From positions 204,501 to 268,500 of the forward strand of contig NZ_CP044310.1 of the NCBI RefSeq assembly GCF_009664365.1: a DNA stretch of 64,000 nt, read 5' to 3'. Shown here piece after piece: positions 26,845 through 36,409 of this stretch. Origin of the DNA: Paenibacillus xylanilyticus. GTDB lineage: Bacteria > Bacillota > Bacilli > Paenibacillales > Paenibacillaceae. The position numbers and the translations under genes were made by a program. Each line of letters opens with the position of its first letter. Positions within the stretch are counted from its first letter, which is position 1. The notes beneath the pieces were generated by a model. The model was not told the origin of the DNA. It did not search any database and worked only from the letters and a program-made list of their open reading frames with translations.

Positions 26845-26870
26845 AGACACCCTCCGGGGTGTCTTTTTTT
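26845..26870 (+). terminator. Intrinsic terminator
   Basis: AGACACCC pairs with GGGTGTCT around a TCCG loop and is followed by seven T residues. It closes the GH3/small membrane protein unit. Confidence 0.9.
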
Positions 26871-27056
26871 GTATTGACGTGCTGAACCTAACGTTTTAGA
26901 CTAAACCTAAATCATGATAACGATATTTAGATAACAAAAATAACAAATTAAACAATAGGTTAAATCTCACAATTACATGGGAACGCAGAGGACAGAAAAA
27001 ACGGAAGAGGCGAAGGGTTCCCCTCACCCTGGATATTAACCTTCAAAGAGTGAGGA

Positions 27057-27101
27057 ATAAGGACCGCCAATGCACAAATGATGCGCTTTGACGGTCCTTA
27101 T
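27057..27101 (-). terminator. Long hairpin overlapping the AraC stop codon
   Basis: On the minus strand ATAAGGACCGTCAA pairs with TTGGCGGTCCTTAT, and the stem continues inside as GCGCA/TGTGC, about 20 pairs in all. The TAA stop of the regulator lies in the stem. There is no good T-run, so it may act as an mRNA 3'-end stabiliser as much as a terminator. Confidence 0.55.
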
Positions 27102-28030
27102 GTCATAGGGCGTGGACGGAACTGGTTCGGTGAGAGTCCGGTACCCCGTCTGAATTGCCTGGAGAAGTGGCTCACGGAGTGATAGCCAAGTTCATCTGCG
27201 ATATCCTCAATGGTCTTGTTGGTACTGACGAGCAGTTGTTTTGCATGGTTAAGCTTCTTCTCCGTGACATATTGCCGAGGGGAGATACCGTATATTTCTT
27301 TGAATATTTTGGTGCACTGGCTGCGGCTGAGATTCAGCTCCTCGGCCATCTGTGAGATGGAACCTTCACTCGAGATCATGTTCAGCAGCTGCTCTTCGAT
27401 GCGATGTGCAGTATCAGCCTTATGCATGGTGACCTCCGGTATGGCGTCCGGGATAGAATCAGCTTCTTCGGATTGCAGCAGGATGATCTCCTGAATGATC
27501 AGGAGGATGTAGGCTTGCAGCGCCATTTTCTGAACAGAGGTCAGGGTGATTCTGGTTTCTGAGCCATTTGCAGCTGACAGGGAAGTCGAGGACAGACTGT
27601 GCTGCATCTCCCGTTCAATCTTGGCTACATAGGCAGGCAGTTCAGTGGCAGCTGCCTTGCTGTGGGGAATCAGGCGATATTCCTGCTGGCTCAGCGTTCT
27701 TCGCAGCTCGGAATCATCTATGTCGAAGTGAATATTAAAAAAGTCAAAGCGTGAATGATGGATCGGCTCCATGTCGCCTGTGGACTCGCTGGTATGGGCG
27801 TTCTCCATCTGGTGTCTGGCACCTGCACGGATGAAGAACCAGTCTCCTGGACCAAGCAGAATTTCATCCGCACCGATCAGCATTCTGCCTTCTCCAGATT
27901 GGCAATACAGAACTTCATATAAATGATGATGGTGTTTTGGATAGACCCAGCCGGGTGGTTTTCTGCCAAAATGACAACCCGTAACCTGCAGTGTGCTCGT
28001 CATATTGGGAAAGATCACATCCGTATCCAT
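27098..28030 (-). CDS. AraC-family regulator with cupin sensor
   Basis: A 310-residue soluble regulator. The N-terminal cupin-like domain (about residues 10-110) holds a His cluster, PKHHHHLYEVLYCQSGEG, and LLGPGDWFFIRAGARHQM, typical of sugar-sensing AraC proteins. The C-terminal ~100 residues form the AraC/XylS helix-turn-helix pair (MAEELNLSRSQCTKIFKEIYG and IADELGYHSVSHFSRQFRRG). It is divergent from the cutC-GH29-GH35 genes and probably controls them in response to a released sugar. Confidence 0.87.
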   Translation of the reverse strand: MDTDVIFPNMTSTLQVTGCHFGRKPPGWVYPKHHHHLYEVLYCQSGEGRMLIGADEILLGPGDWFFIRAGARHQMENAHTSESTGDMEPIHHSRFDFFNIHFDIDDSELRRTLSQQEYRLIPHSKAAATELPAYVAKIEREMQHSLSSTSLSAANGSETRITLTSVQKMALQAYILLIIQEIILLQSEEADSIPDAIPEVTMHKADTAHRIEEQLLNMISSEGSISQMAEELNLSRSQCTKIFKEIYGISPRQYVTEKKLNHAKQLLVSTNKTIEDIADELGYHSVSHFSRQFRRGTGLSPNQFRPRPMT

Positions 28031-28168
28031 GGAATCACCGCCTTGAACTTGTTGTCACAGATTATACCACTCGGCCAGTAGGCACAAAAGGTCAAAAAAC
28101 CGGACGCTTTGTGAATGGTGAGAAGCCTCAAGGACTTATATATTGGAAGGAACGAAGGGAGTTATCCA

Positions 28169-28885
28169 ATGAAGAGACAGCCCATATTGGAAGTGATTGC
28201 AGTAGATGCAGCAGACGCCAGGGCAGCCGAGCAGGGTGGAGCAGATCGAATTGAACTGGTCTCTGCCATGTCTGAAGGAGGCCTCACCCCCAGCGTTGGC
28301 ATTACCCAGCAAGTGGTGTCCCAAGTTTCCATTCCGGTATACGTGATGATTCGTCCGCATAGCCGCTCGTTCTGCTATAGCGCCGAGGACATCCGTGTTA
28401 TGACCCAGGAGGTGCGTATAGCTAGAGAACTTGGAGCATCTGGCATTGTAGTCGGTGCCTTGTCGGAAGGCGGAGAGGTTGATCTTGCAGCCATGGAGTC
28501 ATGTCTAGCCGAAGCACAGGGACTTGGGGTTACATTTCATCGGGCCATAGATGTGAGCGTAAGTCTGACAGGAACACTCCATTCCATCAGCACGTTGGGA
28601 CCGGTCGAACGTGTACTGACATCTGGAGGAAAACGCACAGCACCTGAAGCCATTTCTGAATTGAAACAGCTCCATGAACTGAGTCAGGCGTTGGATATAA
28701 CGGTAATGGCTGGCTCAGGGGTAACCTTGGATAGGATTAGGGATTTGGTAAGGCAAACGGGTATCACGGAAATACATATGGGTTCAGGTGTCCGATATGA
28801 AGGCAGTTTTCATAAGCCCATTCATCCGCAGATGGTTGAAGAAGCCAAGCAGCATCTGTTAAGTGCATTCCAATCCACGAAATGA
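28169..28885 (+). CDS. cutC: CutC-family TIM-barrel protein
   Basis: A 238-residue protein starting MKRQPILEVIAVDAADARAAEQGGADRIELVSAMSEGGLTPS, the CutC signature; ITEIHMGSGVRYEG near the end is also conserved. The family was named for copper homeostasis in E. coli, but the metal role is disputed and the fold is a TIM barrel. In Firmicutes cutC often sits in glycan loci; here it is 15 bases upstream of a fucosidase gene, suggesting a sugar-related role. The start at 28169 places the conserved region at the N-terminus and has GAAGGGA upstream. Confidence 0.85.
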   Translation: MKRQPILEVIAVDAADARAAEQGGADRIELVSAMSEGGLTPSVGITQQVVSQVSIPVYVMIRPHSRSFCYSAEDIRVMTQEVRIARELGASGIVVGALSEGGEVDLAAMESCLAEAQGLGVTFHRAIDVSVSLTGTLHSISTLGPVERVLTSGGKRTAPEAISELKQLHELSQALDITVMAGSGVTLDRIRDLVRQTGITEIHMGSGVRYEGSFHKPIHPQMVEEAKQHLLSAFQSTK

Positions 28886-28900
28886 CGGGAGTGATACACG

Positions 28901-30361
28901 ATGAGTCATGGCCTGCAAGCAGCCGATTGGGTCAAAGCTGCAGCACAAGTCAGTCCTTCCAAGCGCCAGCTGGAATGGCAGGAGATGGAGTTCTACGCCT
29001 TTATTCATTTTACGGTAAATACATTCACGGATTGCGAATGGGGGACTGGCGAAGAAAGCCCAGCAATCTTCAATCCTTCGGAACTCAGTGCAGAGCAATG
29101 GGTAGAGACGTGTAAGGCAGCAGGTATGAAGGGATTGATCCTGACATGCAAGCATCATGACGGGTTTTGTCTGTGGCCAAGTCAGTTTACCGAGCATACA
29201 GTCGCAGCCAGTCCGTGGAGAAGCGGCACAGGTGATCTTGTAAAAGAAGTGGCCGATGCCTGCCGTGAGGGCGGGTTGAAATTTGGCATTTATTTGTCCC
29301 CCTGGGATCGTCATGAGGCATCATACGGGGATTCAGAGAGGTATAACGAGTTTTTCCTCCATCAGCTGCGCGAGCTGCTCACCAATTATGGCGATATCTT
29401 CTGTGTGTGGTTTGACGGAGCATGCGGCGAAGGTCCGAATGGCAAAAGGCAGGTCTACGACTGGGACGCTTACTATGCGCTTATCAGGGAACTCCAGCCG
29501 GAAGCTGTGATCTCGGTATGCGGCCCGGATGTCCGCTGGTGCGGCAACGAGGCTGGTCATACACGTGATTCGGAATGGAGTGTTGTGCCGGCGCATATGC
29601 AGGATAATGAGAAGATTCAGGAGCAGTCCCAGCAGGTGGATGATGGGGAGTTTGCTAGAAGGGTCAATACGCAGGACAGTGATTTGGGAAGCAGAGAGGT
29701 TATCCGTGATCTAGGTGACCAACTGATCTGGTACCCTGCCGAGGTGAATACATCCATTCGTCCAGGGTGGTTCTATCATGCAAGCGAGGATACTCAGGTC
29801 AAAACGCTAGAAGAGCTGCTCACCGTTTACTACGGCGCAGTAGGGGGCAATGCCAGTTTTCTGCTCAACCTGCCGCCGGATACGCGTGGCCTTATTCACG
29901 AACGGGATGTGGAACGGCTGCAAGAGCTCGGAGATGTTCTGCGTACCACGTTTCAGGAAAACCTGGCATGGCATGCACAGGCTGAAGCATCGGAGACGTT
30001 GGATGAACAACATGAAGTCTTGCAAGTGCTGAGTGAACACCGGGATACGTTTTGGTGTCCGCGCGAAGGAACGGAGCAGGCGTGGATTGAGGTGGATTTG
30101 CTGACGGAGACAACGTTTGACCGGGTTGTGCTGATGGAACAGATCCAGATAGGTCAACGGATTGAGCGTTTTAAACTGGAGGTTAGCAGGCCAGACGGTA
30201 CCTGGGATGAGATATATACCGGAACGATTGTAGGGTACAAACGAATTTGCTGCTTTCCGAGAGTCACATCGAGAAGGGTTCGACTAACCATTCATCAATC
30301 CAGGTGGTACCCTACGTTGTCCAGGCTGGGTGTTTATCTGAGCGAGCGGGGAGAGGTGTAG
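28901..30361 (+). CDS. GH29 alpha-L-fucosidase, subfamily B-like
   Basis: The 486-residue enzyme has RQLEWQEMEFYAFIHFTVNTFTDCEWGTGEE, the pattern seen in GH29-B fucosidases, including plant AtFUC1-type enzymes, which prefer alpha-1,3/1,4-fucose of Lewis-type branches. KHHDGFCLWPS and the nucleophile Asp172 in VWFDGACG are present. The C-terminal ~140 residues resemble a truncated F5/8 type C (discoidin) domain (HRDTFWCPREGTEQAWIEVDL). There is no signal peptide, so it acts on imported oligosaccharides. It lies between cutC and the GH35 beta-galactosidase with one-base to 15-base gaps, so the genes are an operon. Confidence 0.88.
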   Translation: MSHGLQAADWVKAAAQVSPSKRQLEWQEMEFYAFIHFTVNTFTDCEWGTGEESPAIFNPSELSAEQWVETCKAAGMKGLILTCKHHDGFCLWPSQFTEHTVAASPWRSGTGDLVKEVADACREGGLKFGIYLSPWDRHEASYGDSERYNEFFLHQLRELLTNYGDIFCVWFDGACGEGPNGKRQVYDWDAYYALIRELQPEAVISVCGPDVRWCGNEAGHTRDSEWSVVPAHMQDNEKIQEQSQQVDDGEFARRVNTQDSDLGSREVIRDLGDQLIWYPAEVNTSIRPGWFYHASEDTQVKTLEELLTVYYGAVGGNASFLLNLPPDTRGLIHERDVERLQELGDVLRTTFQENLAWHAQAEASETLDEQHEVLQVLSEHRDTFWCPREGTEQAWIEVDLLTETTFDRVVLMEQIQIGQRIERFKLEVSRPDGTWDEIYTGTIVGYKRICCFPRVTSRRVRLTIHQSRWYPTLSRLGVYLSERGEV

Positions 30362-30362
30362 C

Positions 30363-32120
30363 ATGGCGGTTCTGACCTATCAAGGTTCACAATTCATGTA
30401 TGATAACAAGCCTGTTCAAATTTTGTCAGGAGCCATCCATTATTTCAGGGTAGTCCCTGAATATTGGGAAGATCGGCTATTGAAGCTGAAGGCTTGCGGA
30501 TTTAATACCGTGGAGACATACGTGCCGTGGAATTTTCATGAACCACAGCCGGGACAGTATCGTTTTGAAGGCATGGCGGATCTGGAGCGTTTTATTCAGA
30601 TTGCAGCAGATGTGGGTCTGTATGTGATTGTCCGTCCGAGTCCTTATATATGTGCCGAATGGGAATTCGGGGGATTGCCTTCCTGGCTGCTGGCTGATGA
30701 TGCCATACGTCTTCGATGTAATGATGAGCAGTTTCTGGCGAATGTGGACCGTTATTATGATGTGCTTTTGCCCAAATTGCAACCGTTCCTCAGCACCCGA
30801 GGCGGACCAATCATCGCGATGCAGATCGAAAACGAATACGGCAGCTTCGGAAATGATGCGAGTTACCTGAAATATTTGCGCGACGGCATGGTGCGGCGTG
30901 GTATCGATGTACTGCTCTTTACCTCGGATGGTCCGACAGACCACATGCTGCAGGCTGGATCAGTGCCAGGGCACCTGGCTACGGTCAATTTTGGCTCAGG
31001 GACGCAAGGGGCTTTTGCCAAGCTGCGTACATATCAAGCCGAAGAACCATTGATGTGTATGGAGTACTGGAACGGTTGGTTTGATCACTGGGGAGAATCA
31101 CATCACACTCGTGATGCGGAGGATGTAGCTAGTGTATTCGAAGAGATGCTGCAAGAAAGAGCTTCAGTTAACTTTTATATGTTCCATGGCGGAACAAACT
31201 TCGGATTCTACAACGGGGCAAACTGTCAGCAAAAGAATCAATACGAGCCAACCATTACAAGTTATGATTACGACTCTCTGCTTAGCGAATCAGGGGAGCC
31301 GACAGCAAAATTCCATGCAGTACGTGAGCTTATTGCCCGGTATAGCGGCCGCGATATGGGAGAGCTTGTGCTGCCTGAATCAAAGGGTACCTTTGCTTAC
31401 GGGCGAGTGGAGTTGACGGAACAGGCCGAACTGTTGAGACAGGTGGACAATATCTCGGTCCCAGTTCAGCGAACCAATCCGGAACCGATGGAAAAGCTCG
31501 GTCAGGATTATGGATTTATTTTGTACCAAACCCGAATTTCCGGGCCAAGAGAGCGACAGGAGCTGGTGGTTCAAGAGGTGCATGACCGCGCGCTGGTGTT
31601 TGTGGATGGTCAATTCCAGGGCGTGCTGGAACGCGGCAATGATGCTTTGTCAGTATCCTTTGAAGTGCCTGCTGAAGGTGCGAACCTATCGATCCTTGTT
31701 GAAAACATGGGGCGAATCAACTATGGACCTTACCTGAGAGATCCGAAGGGCATTACAGAGGGAGTACGTCATGGCTTTCAATTTCTATTCGATTGGACCA
31801 TTCATTGTCTGCCGCTGACAGAGCTATCCGGATTGCAATTCGGCGAACGATCTAAAGATATGGAGGGTCCGGCATTTTACCGGGGGAACTTTCAAGTCAA
31901 CGAAGCGCAGGATACCTTTCTGCGTCTGGACCCTTGGACCAAGGGTGTCGTTTATGTAAACGGCTTCAATCTGGGGCGATATTGGGATAAAGGGCCGCAA
32001 AAAACCTTGTACGTTCCTGCGCCGCTGCTGCGACAAGGTGTAAATGAAATCATCGTGTTTGAGCTGCATAAGACGACCGATCAGGCAGTAACTTTTGTAA
32101 ATAAGCCAGATTTGGGCTAG
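30363..32120 (+). CDS. GH35 beta-galactosidase
   Basis: The 585-residue enzyme starts at the base after the fucosidase stop codon plus one. ILSGAIHYFRVVPEYWEDRL and TYVPWNFHEP are GH35 hallmarks. The acid/base is Glu158 in MQIENEYG and the nucleophile Glu234 in MCMEYWNGWF. The C-terminal half contains jelly-roll domains (LFVDG/VFVDGQFQG, GVVYVNGFNLGRYW). It is cytoplasmic (no signal peptide). GH35 members commonly cleave terminal beta-1,3-linked galactose, which would fit a Lewis a-type branch together with the preceding GH29-B enzyme; this is inference. Confidence 0.9.
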   Translation: MAVLTYQGSQFMYDNKPVQILSGAIHYFRVVPEYWEDRLLKLKACGFNTVETYVPWNFHEPQPGQYRFEGMADLERFIQIAADVGLYVIVRPSPYICAEWEFGGLPSWLLADDAIRLRCNDEQFLANVDRYYDVLLPKLQPFLSTRGGPIIAMQIENEYGSFGNDASYLKYLRDGMVRRGIDVLLFTSDGPTDHMLQAGSVPGHLATVNFGSGTQGAFAKLRTYQAEEPLMCMEYWNGWFDHWGESHHTRDAEDVASVFEEMLQERASVNFYMFHGGTNFGFYNGANCQQKNQYEPTITSYDYDSLLSESGEPTAKFHAVRELIARYSGRDMGELVLPESKGTFAYGRVELTEQAELLRQVDNISVPVQRTNPEPMEKLGQDYGFILYQTRISGPRERQELVVQEVHDRALVFVDGQFQGVLERGNDALSVSFEVPAEGANLSILVENMGRINYGPYLRDPKGITEGVRHGFQFLFDWTIHCLPLTELSGLQFGERSKDMEGPAFYRGNFQVNEAQDTFLRLDPWTKGVVYVNGFNLGRYWDKGPQKTLYVPAPLLRQGVNEIIVFELHKTTDQAVTFVNKPDLG

Positions 32121-32226
32121 GAACAGGAAAAAAGCATAGCAAACGATTATTGGGAATTGTCGAGCCATCCGGAAAAAGGTATACGTTGGGTATGGTCATC
32201 GACTACAAGAGAGGATGAGGTGAAGT

Positions 32227-33093
32227 ATGAAAGTTGGACTTAGTACCTACAGTCTGCAGCAGGCGCTTGATCGCAAGGAATTGACCGTGCCGGATGCTAT
32301 CCGATTTATTGCCGAGCAGGGCGGCGAGCATGTGGAGATTGTACCGATGGGATTCAGTCTGATCGACAATCCAGAGTTGATTGATGAAATTAAACATACG
32401 GCAGAAGAAGTCGGAATCGACATTTCCAATTATGCGATTGGCGCAAACTTCGTTGTACAGGAGGACGCGGCTGCGCTGGAGCAAGAGATACAGAATGTGA
32501 TGCGGCATGTGGATGTGGCGGCTGCGCTGGGTGTTAAGCTCATGCGTCATGATGTAGCTTTTCGTCCGGCGGAAGAAGGGACTGTAGCGCAGTTTGAAAG
32601 GGACCTGCCGGTACTGGTGCAGGCCTGTCAGAGAATTGCAGATTATGCGGCAGGCTTCGGAATTACAACGAGTGTGGAGAATCACGGGTACTATGTGCAA
32701 TCCAGCGAGCGGATTCAGCGTTTGCTGCATGAAACGGCACGGGAAAATTTCAAAACCACGCTGGATGTCGGTAATTTTCTTTGTGTAGATGAAGATCCGG
32801 TGAGTGCTGTGAAAAATAACATTCCATACGCGTCGATTGTGCACGCCAAGGACTTCTACTGGAGATCTTCGTACCGCAATCCCGGTGAAGGCTGGTTCCA
32901 AACCTCGCACGGCAATTATCTGCGCGGTGCCATTGTAGGCCATGGTGATATCGACATGCCTGAGGTGTTCCGTGTACTGAAGCAATCAGGATATGACGGA
33001 TATATTTCGGTTGAGTTTGAGGGTATGGAAAATTGCCAAACTGCCTCACGCATTGCGATGGATAACGTTCGCCGCCTATGGGAAGAGGCATAG
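32227..33093 (+). CDS. Sugar isomerase/epimerase-type TIM-barrel protein (paralogue 1)
   Basis: A 288-residue AP-endonuclease-2 fold protein starting MKVGLSTYSLQQAL. Metal-binding motifs are visible: TSVENHG (Glu), TLDVGNFLCVDEDP (Asp), IVHAKDFYW (His/Asp) and VEFEGMEN (Glu). Relatives include IolE, hydroxypyruvate isomerase and the 3-keto-glycoside lyase/eliminase group. It is clearly paralogous to the protein at 49155. GAGGTGA precedes the start. It is followed by a structured repeat and a Gfo/Idh/MocA dehydrogenase, a pairing seen in oxidation-elimination routes for glycosides. Confidence 0.83.
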   Translation: MKVGLSTYSLQQALDRKELTVPDAIRFIAEQGGEHVEIVPMGFSLIDNPELIDEIKHTAEEVGIDISNYAIGANFVVQEDAAALEQEIQNVMRHVDVAAALGVKLMRHDVAFRPAEEGTVAQFERDLPVLVQACQRIADYAAGFGITTSVENHGYYVQSSERIQRLLHETARENFKTTLDVGNFLCVDEDPVSAVKNNIPYASIVHAKDFYWRSSYRNPGEGWFQTSHGNYLRGAIVGHGDIDMPEVFRVLKQSGYDGYISVEFEGMENCQTASRIAMDNVRRLWEEA

Positions 33094-33140
33094 GGCTGAG
33101 TACTTGTTTTAAATAAATTGATATTAAGCATGGCCTAATC

Positions 33141-33335
33141 GTTAAAATTTGCGGAAGTAGTGTAGGGGCGAATTCGATTCTGGAGAAGCGGAGCGTGCGC
33201 CTAAAAGCTTTCTGCAAGAAAGCTGCTTCGGAAGCATACGCTATCCCCGGATTTCCACCTTTATAGAGTCATTGAATAATCTGGGGATAACAGCGATCGG
33301 AAGGTGGTTCTGCCAGCGTAGTGTTAATGTGTGAC
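33141..33335 (+). repeat. Structured intergenic repeat, copy 1
   Basis: One of three related elements (with 34601-34752 and 57177-57364). Shared blocks are CTGGAGAAGCG near the 5' side, a hairpin GCTTTCT-GCA-AGAAAGC, an inner stem TATCCCCGGATT paired with AATCTGGGGATA, and the 3' block GGGGATAACAGCGATCGGA then GGTGGTTCTG. The left end is the most diverged of the three. It lies between two plus-strand genes and ends 28 bases before the next start codon. Confidence 0.75.
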
Positions 33336-33363
33336 TAATTTTATTTATGGAGGGATCAGCACA

Positions 33364-34422
33364 ATGTCCAAATTGAAAGTCGCCGTCATCGGTGCCGGAT
33401 CAATATCCGATTGCCACCTGCAAGCCTATGCCAGTAATCCAGACGTTGAAATATACGCCATATGCGACCTGAATGAAGCACGTGCCGCAGACATGGCAAA
33501 AAAATATGATGCAACTCATGTATTCACCGACTACAAGGAACTGCTGGCCTTGCCCGAGATTCATTCCGTCAGCATCTGTACATGGAACGATTCACACGCA
33601 GAGATCAGCATTGCCGCACTGGACGCGGGCAAAAACGTGCTGTGTGAGAAGCCGCTATGCCAAACCGTAGAAGATGCCCTCGAAGTAGAGAAAGCCGTTC
33701 ATCGCAGCGGCAAGCTGCTGCAGGTCGGTTTTGTACGCCGCTATAGCGACAATGCGCAGATTCTGAAGAAGTTCATCGATGCGGGTGAGCTGGGCGAGAT
33801 CTATTATGCCAAAGCATCCAGCCTGCGTCGCCTCGGTAACCCGGGCGGCTGGTTCTCGGATATTAATCGTTCCGGCGGCGGTCCGCTGATTGATATTGGT
33901 GTGCATGTCATCGATATTTGCTGGTACCTGATGGGCAGACCAAAGGTGAAATCCGTTTCTGCCAACGTGTCCAATCGACTCGGCAATCGTGCCCATATCA
34001 AGAACCTGTCCTTTTACAAAGCCGCAGACTATGACGCTGACCAGAACACGGTTGAGGACATGGCGAATGCCCTGATTCGTTTCGAAAATGGGGCAAGCCT
34101 GCTTGTGGATGTCAGCTTCACACTTCATGCGAAAGCGGATGAAACCTCAGTCAAACTGTACGGCGACAAGGGCGGTGCCGAATTGGAGCCGGAAATCTCG
34201 ATCATTGGCGAGAAATTCAACACCATTTTGAATATGACCCCACAGGTCGATTTCAAATCCTTCGATTTTATGGGCTCGTTCCGCAATGAGATCAACCATT
34301 TTATCGACAGCACACAGGGCCGCAAGGAAACGCTTAGTCCGGTAGAGGACGGCGTTGAAGTGATGAAAATGCTCTGCGCCATCTACGAGTCTGCACGCGA
34401 GGGACGCGAAATTTCACTGTAA
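33364..34422 (+). CDS. Gfo/Idh/MocA-family oxidoreductase
   Basis: A 352-residue NAD(P)-dependent dehydrogenase. KVAVIGAGSISDCHLQAY is the N-terminal Rossmann motif and CEKPLCQT the conserved EKP segment; GGPLIDIGVHVIDICWYLMG supplies the usual catalytic-domain D..H motif. The ATG at 33364 has GGAGGG 12 bases upstream. Family members oxidise hydroxyls of sugars or inositols, often at C3. It sits between two copies of the structured repeat in the same orientation and among glycosidase genes, so its substrate is probably a sugar released by them. Confidence 0.88.
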   Translation: MSKLKVAVIGAGSISDCHLQAYASNPDVEIYAICDLNEARAADMAKKYDATHVFTDYKELLALPEIHSVSICTWNDSHAEISIAALDAGKNVLCEKPLCQTVEDALEVEKAVHRSGKLLQVGFVRRYSDNAQILKKFIDAGELGEIYYAKASSLRRLGNPGGWFSDINRSGGGPLIDIGVHVIDICWYLMGRPKVKSVSANVSNRLGNRAHIKNLSFYKAADYDADQNTVEDMANALIRFENGASLLVDVSFTLHAKADETSVKLYGDKGGAELEPEISIIGEKFNTILNMTPQVDFKSFDFMGSFRNEINHFIDSTQGRKETLSPVEDGVEVMKMLCAIYESAREGREISL

Positions 34423-34600
34423 CTGAAACGAGAAATCGAGAGGTCCTAGATAACGATGAGCCGAAGGTGGCAAATTGCTCGATCATGTTGGGGTTAAAAG
34501 CCACTTCTTTAAAATAACGTTTATGCAAATAGAGAGTGCAAAACCGATCTTAAGGAACAAAGTGACAGGGTTTATATGCCTTTCTCAGTTGAACTAAACC

Positions 34601-34752
34601 GTTACACGATAACGGAGAGGGCAGAACCAATCTGGAGAAGCGAAGCGCTCGCGTTTATTCCCGGATTTTCCCTGCAGGAAAAGGGAATCCAAAAAATCCG
34701 GGGATAACAGCGATCGGAGGATGGTTCTGAACGCGCAGTGGCCCAGTGTAAA
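34601..34752 (+). repeat. Structured intergenic repeat, copy 2
   Basis: Runs from TTACAC to GTGTAA (terminal inverted repeat). Inside, GCAGAACCA pairs with TGGTTCTG and CCCGGATTTT pairs with AAAATCCGGG. It shares CTGGAGAAGCGAAGC and GGGGATAACAGCGATCGGA with the other copies but lacks the AGAAAGC hairpin of copies 1 and 3. It ends 47 bases before the start of the GH29 gene. Bases 34423-34600 before it hold nothing I recognise. Confidence 0.8.
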
Positions 34753-34798
34753 GCTATTTATTCAGCTTATGACATCTAATCCAAAGGAGATGAACGGG

Positions 34799-36211
34799 AT
34801 GAGCGAAACCAAAGACGTGGTGCTGGAACAGGAAGAACAGGTCGTTGAAGCCGGGGTGCACAATTTTAGCAAAGAGGAAGAATGGGTCAAACCGGAAGAT
34901 CCGCTGCTCCTTGAGCGGCTGGAGTGGTTCAAGGACCAGAAGCTGGGGCTGATGATGCACTGGGGTCCCTATTCCCAGCTTGGACTCGTGGAGTCCTGGG
35001 CACTGAGCGATGAGGATGGCGATTGGTCGCGCGATGACATCGACTGGACGGACGACATGGAGCATTTCAAGCGGGAATATTTCGATCTGAACAAAACCTT
35101 TAACCCGATTCGTTTCCAACCCGAAGAGTGGGCACAGATGGCAGCAGACAATGGCTTCAAATACTTCCTGTTCACGACGAAGCACCACGACGGTTTCTGC
35201 ATGTGGGACACCCATACGACCGATTATCGGATCACGGGCAAGGATACCCCGTTTCACACCCATAAATATGCGGACATCTGCAGAGTACTCTTTGACGCAT
35301 TCCGGGCCAAGGGGCTGGGGATCTCGGCGTATTTCTCCAAAGCGGACTGGCATACCCCATATTATTGGGCACCTGGAATGGAGCGCGGAAGCCACATGTG
35401 GCGCGGACCATCGTACGATCCCCACAAGTATCCGTGGCTGTGGGAGAAATTCGTGGAGTTCACACATGAGCAGATCATGGAGCTGCTGACGAATTATGGC
35501 CGGATCGAATGTCTGTGGCTGGATGCCGGTTGGGTACGTGAGGGTCGCCACGGCCAGGATATCCGGCTGGGGGAAGTTGTGGAGCGGGCACGTCAGACAA
35601 CGCAGCCATGGCTTCTATCAGCAGACCGCACGGTGGGTGGACCGTACGAGAATATTGTTACCCCTGAGCAGACCATCCCGGAACACCCGATGAATATCCC
35701 TTGGGAGAGCTGCATTACAGTAGGTAATTCCTTCGCCTTCGGATTTGATGACCAGTATAAATCGGGAAGACAGTTGGCGCACATTTTGCTGGAAGTGGTG
35801 TCCAAGGGCGGCAACCTGGCGCTGAATGTTGGACCGCAGCCGGATGGTCGTCTTCCCAAAGGGGCAGTGAGGGGCATCAAGGCACTTGGTGAATGGCTCA
35901 ACACCTACGGTGAAGGGATCTATGGAACCCGGATCTGCGGACCTTATTTTACGAAGGATTGGGCCTTTACACAGAAGGAAGAGATCAACATCGTGTACGC
36001 CTTCCGTTTATACAGAAACGAGAATGAAGCAGTAGAAGCACAAGTCATCATCCCTTATTTGGAGAAAGTAGAGCGAGTCGAACTTATTGGTACCAATGAC
36101 GTAATTTCGTATCAGCAGACTGAAAATGGACTTGTTGTTGATCTGCCACCATCGGCTATATCGGGGACAGCGCCGATCACGCATACGTTCAGATTGTTAA
36201 CACGTGGGTAG
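34799..36211 (+). CDS. GH29 alpha-L-fucosidase (second, subfamily A-like)
   Basis: The 470-residue enzyme contains LEWFKDQKLGLMMHWGPYSQLG (GH29 start of barrel), TTKHHDGFCMWDTHTTDY, and the nucleophile Asp242 in CLWLDAGW. GGNLALNVGPQPDGRLP is the classic GH29 C-terminal barrel motif. The N-terminal ~35 residues are an acidic extension. AAAGGAG nine bases before 34799 decides the start; an earlier frame start would lie inside the repeat. It has no signal peptide. It differs strongly from the fucosidase at 28901, so the two probably remove fucose in different linkages. Confidence 0.88.
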   Translation: MSETKDVVLEQEEQVVEAGVHNFSKEEEWVKPEDPLLLERLEWFKDQKLGLMMHWGPYSQLGLVESWALSDEDGDWSRDDIDWTDDMEHFKREYFDLNKTFNPIRFQPEEWAQMAADNGFKYFLFTTKHHDGFCMWDTHTTDYRITGKDTPFHTHKYADICRVLFDAFRAKGLGISAYFSKADWHTPYYWAPGMERGSHMWRGPSYDPHKYPWLWEKFVEFTHEQIMELLTNYGRIECLWLDAGWVREGRHGQDIRLGEVVERARQTTQPWLLSADRTVGGPYENIVTPEQTIPEHPMNIPWESCITVGNSFAFGFDDQYKSGRQLAHILLEVVSKGGNLALNVGPQPDGRLPKGAVRGIKALGEWLNTYGEGIYGTRICGPYFTKDWAFTQKEEINIVYAFRLYRNENEAVEAQVIIPYLEKVERVELIGTNDVISYQQTENGLVVDLPPSAISGTAPITHTFRLLTRG

Positions 36212-36222
36212 ATGGCATGTGA

Positions 36223-36258
36223 ATTCCGGGGGAGCAATCAGGGCCTCCGGGATTTTTG
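36223..36258 (+). terminator. Intrinsic terminator after GH29
   Basis: ATTCCGGGGG pairs with CTCCGGGAT (two G-T pairs) and is followed by TTTT. Confidence 0.72.
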
Positions 36259-36395
36259 TATTCAAGCATATGGAGGTGGAATTCCGCATAATAAAGGCGC
36301 AAAAATGCTTGTGCCACAAGGGTTTATGGAATATGGAGAGGTGGGAGAAAATTACGAATTGATCAAAAAACCAGGTTCCATGTACTATCGAATCA

Positions 36396-36409
36396 GGAAA
36401 GCGCTACCT
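36396..36409. promoter_or_regulatory. cre (CcpA) site
   Basis: GGAAAGCGCTACCT matches 13 of 14 positions of the cre consensus TGWAARCGYTWNCW (only the first base differs). It lies 115 bases before the permease-permease-lipoprotein operon, so glucose repression of this importer is likely. Confidence 0.6.

Noticed and set aside
33141..34752. A composite transposon around the Gfo/Idh gene
   Set aside because: The flanking repeats are short and non-coding, no transposase or target-site duplication is visible, and a third copy occurs without any captured gene.
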